Below are positions 1 through 8,464 of a stretch of 54,224 nucleotides of DNA, piece after piece. Made by a program: the position numbers and the translations under genes. Each line of letters opens with the position of its first letter. Position 1 is the first letter of the stretch. This stretch comes from JAIRTY01 sp050257395 (GTDB lineage Bacteria; Actinomycetota; Actinomycetes; Streptosporangiales; Streptosporangiaceae), in NCBI GenBank assembly GCA_050257395.1, contig JBLMWU010000036.1, positions 1 to 54,224 of the forward strand, given 5' to 3'. The notes beneath the pieces are model-generated. The model made no database searches and was not told the DNA's origin. It worked only from the letters and a program-made list of their open reading frames with translations.

Positions 1-369
1 AAGGCGGCCGGCCAGCTCGCCGTCCGCGCCGACCCGCGCGAGCTGTCCCGCGCGCTCACCAACCTGCTGACCAACGCGATCCGCTACACACCGCAGGGAG
101 GCAGCGTGTACGTCGAGGCGAAGCCGGAGCGGGAGGACGCTCTGCTGACGGTCGCCGATGGCTGCGGCGGCATCCCAGAAGCCGACCTGCCACATGTGTT
201 CGACCTGGCCTGGCGCGGCACCGACGCGCGCAGCCCCGAACCTGACAGCGGCGCGGGCCTCGGCCTGGCGATCGTGCGCGGCGTCGTGGAGGCCCACCGG
301 GGCAGCGTGCGCGTCGTGAACACCGGGGACGGCTGCCGCTTCGAGATGCGGCTGCCCGGCTGCCGGTAA
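1..369 (+). CDS. Sensor histidine kinase, C-terminal part (5' end outside window)
   Basis: This is the 3' end of a gene that enters from the left edge; the frame is open from base 1. The 122 residues form the HATPase_c domain of a two-component sensor kinase. The N-box is visible near residues 20-32 (LTNLLTNAIRYTP), then a G1-like box (ADGCGGIP, where most kinases have DNGPGIP), and a G2 box (GAGLGLAIVRGVVEAHRG). It would autophosphorylate a histidine lying upstream of the window and pass the phosphate to a response regulator that is not visible here. It ends 11 bp before the convergent epimerase stop codon. The family is certain; the signal sensed cannot be read. Confidence 0.93.
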   Translation, partial: KAAGQLAVRADPRELSRALTNLLTNAIRYTPQGGSVYVEAKPEREDALLTVADGCGGIPEADLPHVFDLAWRGTDARSPEPDSGAGLGLAIVRGVVEAHRGSVRVVNTGDGCRFEMRLPGCR

Positions 370-380
370 GCCGCTGGCCG

Positions 381-1475
381 TCAGGCCGGCACCCGGCCGG
401 CGGGCACCCGGCCGGCCGGCACTCTGGCGAACTCCGCGATCCCCTCGGCGAACGGCACGGCCGCCCGCCAGCCCAGTTCCCGCCAGATGCGCTCGCTGGA
501 CGCGGTGACATGCCGGACGTCGCCGAGCCGGTACTCGCCGGTGACAACGGGACCCGGCCCGCCGCAGGCGCCGGCCAGGGCCGACGCCAGCTGGCCCACG
601 GTGCGCGGGGTTCCGCTGCCCACGTTGTAGGCGCGCAGGGCGCCCGGCCCGCCCGGGACACCCGGGCCGCCGGCCGCCTCGATCGCGGCGACGGTGGCAC
701 CGGCCACGTCCCGGACGTGGACGAAGTCGCGGCGCTGTGCCCCGTCCTCGAAGACCCGCGGCGCGCGCCCGGCCGCCAGCGCGGACCGGAAGAACGACGC
801 CACCCCCGCGTAGGGGGTGTCGCTGGGCATCCTGGGGCCGTACACGTTGTGGTAGCGCAGCGCCACCGCGTGCCCCTGCGTGGACCTGGCCCAGGACCTG
901 GCCAGGTGCTCCTGCGCGACCTTGGTGTCGGCGTAGACGTTGCGCGGCCCGAGCGGCGCCTCCTCGGGGACCAGCTCCGGCGACAGCGGCTCGCCGCAGC
1001 GCTCGCAGCGCGGCTCGAACCAGCCCGCCTCGAGGTCGGCGGCCCGGCGCGGGGGCGGCGCCGCCGCCCCGTGCTCGGCGCACGAGTAGGCGCCCTCACC
1101 GTAGACGACCATCGACGAGGCCAGCACCAGCCGGCTGACGCCCGCCCGGGCCATGGCGGCCAGCAGGACCGCGGTGCCCAGGTCGTTGCAGCCCGCGTAC
1201 AGCGGCGCGTCGCTGAAGTCCACGCTGAGCCCCACCATCGCGGCCAGGTGACAGACGACGCTCACGCCGCGCAGCGCGCCATCGACCGCCTGCGCGTCGC
1301 GGACGTCGCCGCGGGTGAACTCGACGCCTGGCTCCCCGGCGAAGGGAGAGGTGCCGTCGGGGTGGACGCACGGCAGCAGCGCGTCGAGCACCCGCACCTC
1401 ATGACCCGTGCCCGTGAGCGCCTCGGCAACGTGGGACCCGATGAAGCCGGCACCGCCGGTGACCAGTACTCGCAT
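381..1475 (-). CDS. NAD-dependent epimerase/dehydratase (sugar-nucleotide type)
   Basis: A 364-residue extended short-chain dehydrogenase of the UDP-glucose 4-epimerase/dTDP-sugar group. The N-terminus has the NAD-binding GGAGFIGSH motif, the catalytic pair is in YADTK, and RYHNVYGPR and the RDFVHVRDVA segment are typical of nucleotide-sugar epimerases. A cysteine-containing insert (PRCERCGEPLSPE, about residues 152-164) resembles the zinc-ribbon-like loop seen in some actinobacterial epimerases. The C-terminus is a threefold VPAGR repeat encoded by 15-bp tandem units. The gene diverges from the membrane glycosyltransferase-like gene 105 bp away, so a joint role in glycan synthesis is plausible but inferred. 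Confidence 0.9.
   Translation of the reverse strand: MRVLVTGGAGFIGSHVAEALTGTGHEVRVLDALLPCVHPDGTSPFAGEPGVEFTRGDVRDAQAVDGALRGVSVVCHLAAMVGLSVDFSDAPLYAGCNDLGTAVLLAAMARAGVSRLVLASSMVVYGEGAYSCAEHGAAAPPPRRAADLEAGWFEPRCERCGEPLSPELVPEEAPLGPRNVYADTKVAQEHLARSWARSTQGHAVALRYHNVYGPRMPSDTPYAGVASFFRSALAAGRAPRVFEDGAQRRDFVHVRDVAGATVAAIEAAGGPGVPGGPGALRAYNVGSGTPRTVGQLASALAGACGGPGPVVTGEYRLGDVRHVTASSERIWRELGWRAAVPFAEGIAEFARVPAGRVPAGRVPA
386..425. repeat. 15-bp tandem repeat at 3' end of the epimerase gene
   Basis: About two and a half copies of a 15-bp unit, GGCACCCGGCCGGCG and variants, encode the terminal VPAGR repeats of the epimerase. It is probably a slippage-generated tail and may vary in copy number between strains. 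Confidence 0.6.
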
Positions 1476-1580
1476 GGCCCGAGGCTACGCACGCTCACGC
1501 CCGGATCCCGGCCGGAGCCGCGGGTTATCACCAGTTTGTAATGACCCGATCCCTTGCTGTGCCACAGGCAGGTGAATTGA

Positions 1581-3173
1581 ATGCACAGCGTGACCTTGAG
1601 CAGCAGCCCGGCGATCCAGTCGCGCGCCCGGGGCGCGGGCCAGCCGGTCCCGGCCGGGCCGCGCTGGCGCCAGCGCGTCCAGCGCGCCGTGGGGCTGGCC
1701 GTGGCGCTGGCTGGCCTCGCCGCGGTCTGCGCCTACCTGGTGATCGCGCTGAGCCGGCTGACCTATCCGTTCACCGTCGAGTGGCTGGAAAGCAACTCGC
1801 TGGTCGAGGTGCAGCGCATCCTGGCCGGCCAGCCGCTGTACCCGGCGCCGACCGTCCGGTACGTGCCCGACGGCTACCCGCCGCTCTATTTCGCCGTGTC
1901 GGCCGCGGCGGCCAGGGTGCTCGGCGTCTCCTACCTGCCGCTGCGGCTGGTCTCCCTGCTGTCCTCGCTCGCCTGCTTCGCCCTGCTGGGCCGCCTCGTC
2001 CAGCGCGAAACGGGAAGCATCGCGGCCGGGGCCGGCGCCGCGGGCCTGTTCGCCGCGACCTACTTCGCCACGAAAACGTGGTTCGACGTCGGCCGGGTCG
2101 ACTCGCTTTTCCTGGTGCTGAGTCTCGGCGGCCTCTACGCGGCCCGCTGGATGCGCGGCACCCGCGGCGCCGTCGCCGCGGGGGTGCTGCTCGCCGCCGC
2201 GGCCCTCACCAAGCAGACCGCCCTCGCCGAGGGGGTCGTGGTGATCGGCGCGCTGCTGACCGGCCCGCGCCGGAGGCTCGCGTGGGTAGCCGCGCTGGCT
2301 GAGGCCACGGTTCTCGGCATCAGCACGCTCGTGCTCTGGCTCACCACCGGCGGCTGGTACATCTTCTACGTCTTCCAGCTGATGGGCGCTCACCCGCTGA
2401 AGTACAGCCAGCTCGGCTGGCTCGCGGCAGCCCTGCTGGGCGCGCTCGGCCTGGCCGCGTGCGCTGCCGTGATCGGTGCGCGGCGGCTGCCCCGCGTGCT
2501 GCTCGCAGGCTGCGCCGCGCTGGCGGCCGAGGGCTGTGCCGCCCTGGTGCACACCGGCGGCGGCCGCAACGACATGCTGCCCGTGTACCTCGCTGTGGTG
2601 CTGCTCGCTGGCCTGGCGCTGGGCGGCACGCCGTCCGGGTGGGTCAGCGCGGCGGCGGGGGTGCTCGTCCTCGCGCAGACGGCCTTGCTGCTCAGCGGCT
2701 TCCACCCGGCCAAGGCGCTTCCCACGAGCGCTGACCGCGCCGCCGGCGAGCGGCTGACCGCGGGCCTGCGGGCCTTTGGCGGGACCGTCGCGATCCCCGC
2801 GGACCCCGGCTTGAGCCTGCTGGCGGGAATGGCACCGGCCGCACACCAGGGCGCGGCGTACGACGTGCTGCGCGGCTCGGGCCAGGCCGCGATCGCGAGC
2901 TTCCGGGCCAGCGCCGCGGACGCGGTCGCCGCCCGCCGGTTCAGCGCGATCATCAACGGCAGCTCTGGGCTGCCGCTGGGCTATCCGTCCTCACTCGGCC
3001 GGTACTACCGGCAGTGCCCCCAGCCGCTGCTCGCGGGGGTCCCGGCTGCTGTGTTCCGCCCGGTCGCGGGGGCCAGCACCCGCCCCACCTGGCTCTGGCT
3101 TCCCAGGGGGAGCGGATCCTGCCAGGCGGCTGTCAGCCTCCTCGGCGGAGCCGGTCAGGAGAGCCACCGGTGA
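1581..3173 (+). CDS. Multi-pass membrane glycosyltransferase-like protein (GT-C fold, GT39-like)
   Basis: A 530-residue polytopic membrane protein. After a short basic N-terminus there is a first membrane segment, then an extracytoplasmic stretch with FTVEWLESNSL and DGYPPLYF, which resembles the acidic first loop of lipid-phosphate-sugar-dependent GT-C glycosyltransferases, followed by many hydrophobic segments up to about residue 370 and a smaller extracytoplasmic C-terminal domain. ATG at 1581 has an AGGCAGGTG ribosome site about 6 bp upstream. The stop overlaps the next gene's GTG by 4 bp, so translation is probably coupled. The substrate is unknown, and assignment to a GT family rests on topology and these loops only. 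Confidence 0.65.
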   Translation: MHSVTLSSSPAIQSRARGAGQPVPAGPRWRQRVQRAVGLAVALAGLAAVCAYLVIALSRLTYPFTVEWLESNSLVEVQRILAGQPLYPAPTVRYVPDGYPPLYFAVSAAAARVLGVSYLPLRLVSLLSSLACFALLGRLVQRETGSIAAGAGAAGLFAATYFATKTWFDVGRVDSLFLVLSLGGLYAARWMRGTRGAVAAGVLLAAAALTKQTALAEGVVVIGALLTGPRRRLAWVAALAEATVLGISTLVLWLTTGGWYIFYVFQLMGAHPLKYSQLGWLAAALLGALGLAACAAVIGARRLPRVLLAGCAALAAEGCAALVHTGGGRNDMLPVYLAVVLLAGLALGGTPSGWVSAAAGVLVLAQTALLLSGFHPAKALPTSADRAAGERLTAGLRAFGGTVAIPADPGLSLLAGMAPAAHQGAAYDVLRGSGQAAIASFRASAADAVAARRFSAIINGSSGLPLGYPSSLGRYYRQCPQPLLAGVPAAVFRPVAGASTRPTWLWLPRGSGSCQAAVSLLGGAGQESHR

Positions 3174-4459
3174 AACTGCCCACGTCGCCCCCGCCGGGGC
3201 CGTTCCGCCGGTCGTTCTGGCGCAGCCCGGTCCGCGGCCCGTGGCTGACCTCTGTGTTCGGCCTGGTCCTGCTGGTGGGCATCCCGGTGGTGTTCGTGAC
3301 CGGCCTGCTGTCCTACGCCGCTTACAACCCGGGTCTCAGCCCGGTCAACGACACGACTCCGGCCAAGGGGCTGCTCGGCTTCTACCTGTTCTCCTGGCCG
3401 ACGCATCCGGTCTGGCTCTACCGGCTCAACCAGGGTGTCCATGTCACCCTCGGGCTGGCGCTGGTGTCGATTCTGCTGTTCAAGCTGTGGTCGGTGCTGC
3501 CAAAGCTGTTCGAATGGCCGCCGCTGCGCTCACCCGCGCACGCCCTGGAACGGCTGTCGCTTTTCCTGCTCGTCGGCGGGGCAGGGTTCGAGTTCGCGAC
3601 GGGGATCTTGAACATCCAGACCTGGTACAAGTTTCCCGGCGGCTTTTACCAGCTGCACTTCTACGGCGCCTGGGTGTTCACAGCGGCCTTCGTCGCCCAC
3701 GTGGCACTCAAGCTGCCGGCCATGATCAGGGCGCTGCGCAGCCGCAGCCTGATCGGGGAGCTGCGCACGAACCTCGCCAGGACGCGCCCGGAGCCGCCCA
3801 GCGCCGGGTACCTGGTCGCGCCGGCGCCCGCCGAGCCGACGATCTCCCGGCGCGGCGTGCTCGCGTTCGCCGGCGCGGGCTCGGCGCTGATCGTGCTCCT
3901 GTCCGCGGGCCAGTCCCTGGGCGGGCCGCTGCGGCGGACCGCGCTGCTCGCGCCGCACGGCCAGGACGCCGGTGGCGGCCCCGGCGACTTCCAGGTCAAC
4001 AAGACCGCGGCAACCGCCAGGATCGGGGCGGCCGAGACGGGAGCGGCCTGGCGGCTGGCGCTCCGGAGCAACAGCCAGCCGGGCAGCGCGCCCGTGCTGC
4101 TGCGCCGGGCCAGCCTGCTCCGCATGCAGCAGCACACCGCCAGCCTGCCGATCGCGTGCGTCGAGGGCTGGTCCACGGATGATCAGGCCTGGACCGGGGT
4201 CCGGCTGCGCGACCTGGCGCGGCTGGCAGGAGTCCCCCGGCCGTCGAGTGTCCTGGTGCAGTCGCTGGAGCGCGGCGGCGCGTTCAGCCAGGCGGTCCTG
4301 TCCGCGGCACAGATAGCGGACCCGGACTCGCTGCTGGCCCTGCGGGTCAACGGCGCGGACCTCTCGCCTGACCACGGCTACCCGGCCCGGGTGATCGTGC
4401 CCGCCATCGCGGGCGTGCACAACACCAAATGGGTCGCCAGCCTGACCTTCCGGAGGTGA
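3170..4459 (+). CDS. Membrane-anchored molybdopterin oxidoreductase (cytochrome b561-like domain fused to sulfite-oxidase-type Mo domain)
   Basis: A 429-residue fusion. The first ~230 residues carry four membrane segments resembling a b561-type membrane module. Then comes ISRRGVLAFAGAGSALIVLL, a twin-arginine followed by a fifth hydrophobic stretch, and from about residue 290 a sulfite-oxidase/YedY-type molybdopterin domain with the Cys ligand motif IACVEGWS and a conserved GVRLRDL. The GTG at 3170 overlaps the upstream stop (GTGA), which is why it is preferred over an in-frame ATG at 3014 inside the upstream gene. It likely moves electrons between the membrane and a periplasmic oxyanion or S-oxide; the substrate is unknown. 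The internal RR motif suggests that the last segment and the cofactor domain use the Tat pathway. Confidence 0.85.
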   Translation: MKLPTSPPPGPFRRSFWRSPVRGPWLTSVFGLVLLVGIPVVFVTGLLSYAAYNPGLSPVNDTTPAKGLLGFYLFSWPTHPVWLYRLNQGVHVTLGLALVSILLFKLWSVLPKLFEWPPLRSPAHALERLSLFLLVGGAGFEFATGILNIQTWYKFPGGFYQLHFYGAWVFTAAFVAHVALKLPAMIRALRSRSLIGELRTNLARTRPEPPSAGYLVAPAPAEPTISRRGVLAFAGAGSALIVLLSAGQSLGGPLRRTALLAPHGQDAGGGPGDFQVNKTAATARIGAAETGAAWRLALRSNSQPGSAPVLLRRASLLRMQQHTASLPIACVEGWSTDDQAWTGVRLRDLARLAGVPRPSSVLVQSLERGGAFSQAVLSAAQIADPDSLLALRVNGADLSPDHGYPARVIVPAIAGVHNTKWVASLTFRR

Positions 4460-4461
4460 GC

Positions 4462-4932
4462 GTGCGCCGGTTCCTCCGCTGGTACGGCGGCAGCCCGCTG
4501 CACCTGCTCACCATGCTCGGCTGCCTCGCGCTCGCCGGGTACGCCGCGGCCAAGCTGCTGCCCCGCAATTTCGTCGGCATACCGGTCTGGCTCGTCGGCG
4601 CGGCCGTCGGGCACGACCTGATCCTGCTGCCGCTGTACACCCTCGCCGACCGGTCTGCCACGGCGGTCCTCAGGCACCGCCGGCCGGGCCTGCCCGCCGT
4701 GCCATGGATCAACTACCTGCGCGTCCCCGCGGCCCTTTCCGGCATGCTGCTGCTGATCTGGTTCCCGCTGATCCTCCGGCTGCCCGCCCGTTTCCCGGCC
4801 ACCACGACCCTGCCTCTGGACCCCTACCTGTGGCACTGGCTCGCCGTGACCGGCGTCCTGTTCCTGCTGTCCGCCGCGGCGCTCGCCGTGCGGCTCAGGG
4901 CAGGCCGCCGCGGCATGCGAAAGGAGCGTTAG
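4462..4932 (+). CDS. Small integral membrane protein, function unknown
   Basis: A 156-residue protein with about four hydrophobic segments (near residues 10-28, 38-58, 85-105 and 125-145) and basic cytoplasmic ends. GTG 4462 is chosen because GGAGG lies 5 bp upstream; an in-frame GTG at 4456 would sit on that ribosome site. It is the third gene of the operon after the molybdopterin oxidoreductase, so a role as membrane partner is possible. No cofactor motif is visible. Its stop overlaps the convergent pspA stop (TTAG at 4929-4932). Confidence 0.7.
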   Translation: MRRFLRWYGGSPLHLLTMLGCLALAGYAAAKLLPRNFVGIPVWLVGAAVGHDLILLPLYTLADRSATAVLRHRRPGLPAVPWINYLRVPAALSGMLLLIWFPLILRLPARFPATTTLPLDPYLWHWLAVTGVLFLLSAAALAVRLRAGRRGMRKER

Positions 4933-5663
4933 TCAGCCTTTGGCGGGAGCTCCGGTGTCTCGGGCGGGCTGGCGATCTCGGCCCTCATCGCCGCTAGCTC
5001 CTTGTCCACCTGGGCATTGCGGCCGGCCTCGTCCAGTTCCTGCTCGATGTCCTCCGTGTTGCCGCCGACGTCCTCCAGCACGCCGGACTGCAGCAGCTCG
5101 TCCATGGCGCCGGCGCGGGCCTGCATGGCCTCAATCTTGTCCATGGAGCGCTGCAGCTCGGCGCCGGTGCCGCCGGACGGGCCGGATATCCCGGTCGCGG
5201 TCTCGCTCACCGCGGTCTGCGCCCGCGCCGCCTGGTACTGCGCCTTCAGCACTTCCTTCTGGCTGCGGAACTTGTTCACCCGGTCCTGCAGCGCGCTCAG
5301 TGCCTGCTCCATCTTCTGCTGCTGCTCATTCAGCTCCTCGCGCTGCGCGTCGAAGCCGGCGATCTGCTGCTGCGCGGCCGCCTTGCGGTTCAGCGCCTCC
5401 CTGGCCAGGTCCTCCTTCCCCTGCGCGAGCGCGGCCCTGGCCGCGTCGTCCAGGTGCTCCACGGTGTGCGCAAGCTGCTGCTCCTGCAGCTCGATGCGCT
5501 TGCGGGACGCCGCGATACTGACCAGCGCCTGCTTGACCTTGGTGATCTGGTCAAGCATGTCCTCATACGACAGATCGAGCATCTCGTCCGGCCGCTCGGC
5601 GGCGTCTAGTGCCTTGCTGGTCTTGGCCCTGACGATGTCGTGGGCCCGCTGGAAAAGGGACAT
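4929..5663 (-). CDS. pspA: PspA/IM30 (Vipp1-like) membrane-stress protein
   Basis: A 244-residue, almost entirely alpha-helical coiled-coil protein of the PspA/IM30 family (ESCRT-III superfamily), which assembles at the cytoplasmic membrane under envelope stress. The start is the ATG at 5663 giving MSLFQRAHDIVRAKTSKALD, the usual N-terminal amphipathic helix. An upstream in-frame ATG adds only 11 atypical residues, and a GGAAGCAGGCGGGG stretch precedes 5663. The middle is rich in Gln, Glu and Ala heptads, and the acidic C-terminus ends PPKAD. Family assignment is firm; no partner psp genes are visible nearby. Confidence 0.93.
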   Translation of the reverse strand: MSLFQRAHDIVRAKTSKALDAAERPDEMLDLSYEDMLDQITKVKQALVSIAASRKRIELQEQQLAHTVEHLDDAARAALAQGKEDLAREALNRKAAAQQQIAGFDAQREELNEQQQKMEQALSALQDRVNKFRSQKEVLKAQYQAARAQTAVSETATGISGPSGGTGAELQRSMDKIEAMQARAGAMDELLQSGVLEDVGGNTEDIEQELDEAGRNAQVDKELAAMRAEIASPPETPELPPKAD

Positions 5664-5801
5664 CCCCGCCTGCTTCCTGTCGGCGACGGCCTGCACCTGC
5701 CTGCCAGCTCCACGCTACGCCGCCCGGCACCTCGCGCTGGTCAGCGGCTTCGGCGGCTGCTCACTGATCCGGCAGCGCCGGGTGCGGTGTGATGTCGCGA
5801 G

Positions 5802-7040
5802 CTACCGGAGGTCCTTTTCCGCGACCCTAACCGCTGCCGGTTCCTTTCTGCCTGGCTGCGTGCCGGTTCTGGTGGCGCCTGCCGCTACGGCCAGTGCTGC
5901 GATTGCCGCGGCCGTGCCTGCGAAGAAGGGTGTGCGTGGGCCGAGCGAGGCAGCGAGGGAGGATGCGATCGGCGCGCCTGCCGAGGTGCCGCCGAGGAGG
6001 ACCAGCGCGAACAGGGACATGACGCGGCCCAGCATGCGCGGGTCGGCCGACTGGAGGGTGGCGATTGTCGTGCCGAGGAAGCACGACCAGCCGATCCCGA
6101 CGGTGGCCAGGCCGGCCAGGACGGCGGGCAGGACCGGTGCGAGCGCGGTGCCAGCCAGCCCACACGCCATGATCGCTGCCGCCAGGGGCAGCGCCCGTCG
6201 GCCTGGCATGCCGCGGGCCGCGCGTGCCAGGGTTCCGGTCAGGCTGCCGGCGGTGAGGGCGGTGAGCGCGGCCCCAAGCTGTGCTGGGCCGCCGGCGAAG
6301 GACTGGTGGACGAGGGTCGGGACCGACACCTGCATGGTGAACGCCAGCGTGGTGATCAACGCCAGTGCCAGCAGCGGTGCCCGCAGCCTGGGCGTTTGTG
6401 CCAGGTAGCGCAGGCCTTCCCGCACCTGCCGGGGTGCCCGCCTGACCATGGCTGCTTTGCCTGCCTGGATCGTGCTCAGGACCGCGACGTCGGCCAGGAA
6501 AGACGCCGCGTTCACGGCGAAGGCGGCGGTGACACCGGCGGCGGCCACCAGGGCGCCGCCAAGCGCTGACCCGGCGGCCATGCCTATCAGCAGCGCTGTA
6601 CCGGTGAGGGCGGAGGCGCTGGCCGCCTGGTCCGGCGGGACCAGCGCCGGCACAAGCGCCCGGCGGGCTGGCGTGTCGAGCGCGTTGATCACTCCCCAGG
6701 CGGTCGCGAGCACGCAGATGACGGGCAGGGTGAGCGCTCCGGTCAGGGATGCGAGCGCGTAGGCCGCTGCGACCAGGCCGAGCCCGCACTCGGCGAGGAT
6801 CAGCAGCCTGCGCCGGTTATGCCGGTCGGCGATCACGCCGAACCAGGGTCCGAGCACCAGGCTGGGCAGGAACTGCAGCGCGACCACCCAGCCCAGCGCC
6901 TTCGGGTCGAGGCTCTCGACCTGCCACGACAGCGCGACGACCTGCGCCCATGATCCGGTGAGTGAGGGCAGCTGGCCGAGGAGATACCTGCGGAAGGGTG
7001 GTGAACTCAGCGGCGCCACCGCCGCGCGGCCGGCTCTCAC
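5802..7040 (-). CDS. MFS transporter (exporter type)
   Basis: A 412-residue major facilitator of the enterobactin-exporter/drug-efflux type (MFS_3) with 12 predicted membrane segments. The loop 2-3 signature is visible (GVIADRHNRRRLL). The GTG start overlaps the stop of the MAPEG gene by 4 bp, making it the last gene of the amidohydrolase-gshB-MAPEG-MFS operon. That context suggests export of a thiol conjugate or product, which is an inference. Confidence 0.88.
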   Translation of the reverse strand: MRAGRAAVAPLSSPPFRRYLLGQLPSLTGSWAQVVALSWQVESLDPKALGWVVALQFLPSLVLGPWFGVIADRHNRRRLLILAECGLGLVAAAYALASLTGALTLPVICVLATAWGVINALDTPARRALVPALVPPDQAASASALTGTALLIGMAAGSALGGALVAAAGVTAAFAVNAASFLADVAVLSTIQAGKAAMVRRAPRQVREGLRYLAQTPRLRAPLLALALITTLAFTMQVSVPTLVHQSFAGGPAQLGAALTALTAGSLTGTLARAARGMPGRRALPLAAAIMACGLAGTALAPVLPAVLAGLATVGIGWSCFLGTTIATLQSADPRMLGRVMSLFALVLLGGTSAGAPIASSLAASLGPRTPFFAGTAAAIAALAVAAGATRTGTQPGRKEPAAVRVAEKDLR

Positions 7041-7432
7041 AGCGAGGCGACCGCCGCGGCGGCGAGCCCGATTCCGAACAGGTACGTGCCGGCCGCCCCG
7101 GCCAGGCGTGACGCCGTCGGAGTTGCCAGGCTCGGGCAGGTCAGCAGCCCATAGGCGATCACCAGCCGGGAGATTGTCGCCCCGGCGATCAGCGGGATCG
7201 CGACAGCCGCCGGACTGCGGGCGCCGGCCAGCAGGAACAGGACCATGAGCGTGGGCACGTACTCGGCCGAGTTGCCATGGGCCCGGATCGCCTTGAGCAG
7301 CCCGCTCGCCGGGTCGTCCGGGAATTGCGAGCCGCCTGTCTTCCTGGTCACGCCGCGCACCCTGGAGACGTTGAGCCCCAGCGCGAGCAGCATTGCCGCC
7401 AGGATCGCTGTGCAGATGATGGCGGTGGTCAT
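7037..7432 (-). CDS. MAPEG-family membrane protein
   Basis: A 131-residue, four-helix integral membrane protein of the MAPEG family (membrane-associated proteins in eicosanoid and glutathione metabolism). The diagnostic RAHGNSAEYVPTLMVLFLLAG segment between helices 1 and 2 is present; in the family this region helps bind glutathione. Its ATG overlaps the gshB stop by 4 bp and its stop overlaps the MFS start by 4 bp, so all three are translationally coupled. Direct coupling to a glutathione synthetase is unusual support for a real thiol-transfer role rather than a generic membrane protein. Confidence 0.88.
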   Translation of the reverse strand: MTTAIICTAILAAMLLALGLNVSRVRGVTRKTGGSQFPDDPASGLLKAIRAHGNSAEYVPTLMVLFLLAGARSPAAVAIPLIAGATISRLVIAYGLLTCPSLATPTASRLAGAAGTYLFGIGLAAAAVASL

Positions 7433-8397
7433 GCCGATCTCCTTGCCTGCGTGCCGAGCACGCTGTCGATGAGGTCTGCGCAGAGCGTCCAGCTGAGCAA
7501 TGCGTCGGCTTTCCGGAGTGCGCCCACGCTGGTCACGTTCACTTCGATGAGGTAGGGGCCGATCACGTCCAGACCGGCCAGGTGGATGCCATGCCGGCGG
7601 AGGGTGGGCGCCAGCCGCGAGCAGATCTCCCGGTCGCGCGCGGTGACCGGCGCCTGGGCTGCCGGGTCGCCGATCCGGAAGTCGCCTTTCCGCGGGAACC
7701 GGTACACGGCACCGGCAGGTTCGCCCGCGACCACGAAGATCCGTTTGTTCCCCGCCGAGACTTCCCGCTGGAACCGCTGGACGACGACGGCACGGCCGCC
7801 TGCCCGGGTGGACATCTCGATCAGCGACGCAAGGTTCGGGTCATGCCGGTCGAGTCGCAGGACCTCGCGCCCGGCGAAACCGTCGGCCGGCTTGACCACG
7901 GCAACGCCGTGCTCGGACAGGAATCCGCGGATGGTGCGCTCGTCGGCGGTGACGATCGTCGGCGGGCACAGGTCCGGGAACCGCAGGCCGAGCAGGTGCT
8001 CGCTGCACGCGCGCAGGCCACGCGGATCGTTGATCACCGGTGTGCGCGCAGGGTCGATGAGATCCAGGATCAAGGTCGCCGTGAGGTAGGTCTGGTCGAG
8101 GGGCGGCTCGGTCCGCATGAAGACCGCGGCCATTTCGTCCAGCCAGACGTGCTGCGGTTCGGTGGCGGTGTACCAGGGGTGCGTCACGGTCCAGCGGTGA
8201 TCCCCGGCCGGCCGGGACGGCGCGAGCCGTACCCGGCGGGCGAGCGCACGTGCCCGGCCGTGCACCGCTTCCAGGGACTGCGCCTGTGTGACCCAGATCT
8301 CGGCATCGCGGCCGGCGGCGGCATGCATGAGCCCGACACTGGTGTCGATCGACGGGTCGAGACGATCCAGCGGATCGGTGACGAACGCGATCCTCAT
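7429..8397 (-). CDS. gshB: Glutathione synthetase (ATP-grasp)
   Basis: A 322-residue ATP-grasp ligase that follows bacterial GshB along its length: MRIAFVTDPLDRLDPSIDTS at the N-terminus, a VFMRTEPPLDQTYLTATLIL segment, VINDPRGLRACSEHL, the VVKPADGFAGREV glycine loop, and C-terminal GLDVIGPYLIEVNVTSVGALR with the metal-binding Glu/Asn. GshB joins glycine to gamma-glutamylcysteine. ATG 8397 is chosen because it matches the family N-terminus; the open frame runs further upstream but codes no recognisable sequence. No gshA is in the window. Most actinomycetes use mycothiol, so this gene was probably acquired or serves a specialised conjugation pathway. Confidence 0.9.
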   Translation of the reverse strand: MRIAFVTDPLDRLDPSIDTSVGLMHAAAGRDAEIWVTQAQSLEAVHGRARALARRVRLAPSRPAGDHRWTVTHPWYTATEPQHVWLDEMAAVFMRTEPPLDQTYLTATLILDLIDPARTPVINDPRGLRACSEHLLGLRFPDLCPPTIVTADERTIRGFLSEHGVAVVKPADGFAGREVLRLDRHDPNLASLIEMSTRAGGRAVVVQRFQREVSAGNKRIFVVAGEPAGAVYRFPRKGDFRIGDPAAQAPVTARDREICSRLAPTLRRHGIHLAGLDVIGPYLIEVNVTSVGALRKADALLSWTLCADLIDSVLGTQARRSA

Positions 8398-8464
8398 GCC
8401 ACACCCCCGCGGGCTGGTGCGGCGGCAACAGCGGGCCGTGCGGCACGGGCGATTGGGCGGGGCA

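Noticed and set aside
1485..2846. 453-residue minus-strand reading frame opposite the glycosyltransferase-like gene
   Set aside because: Gln/Arg/Gly-rich antisense frame with no motifs; the plus-strand membrane protein has normal codon bias.
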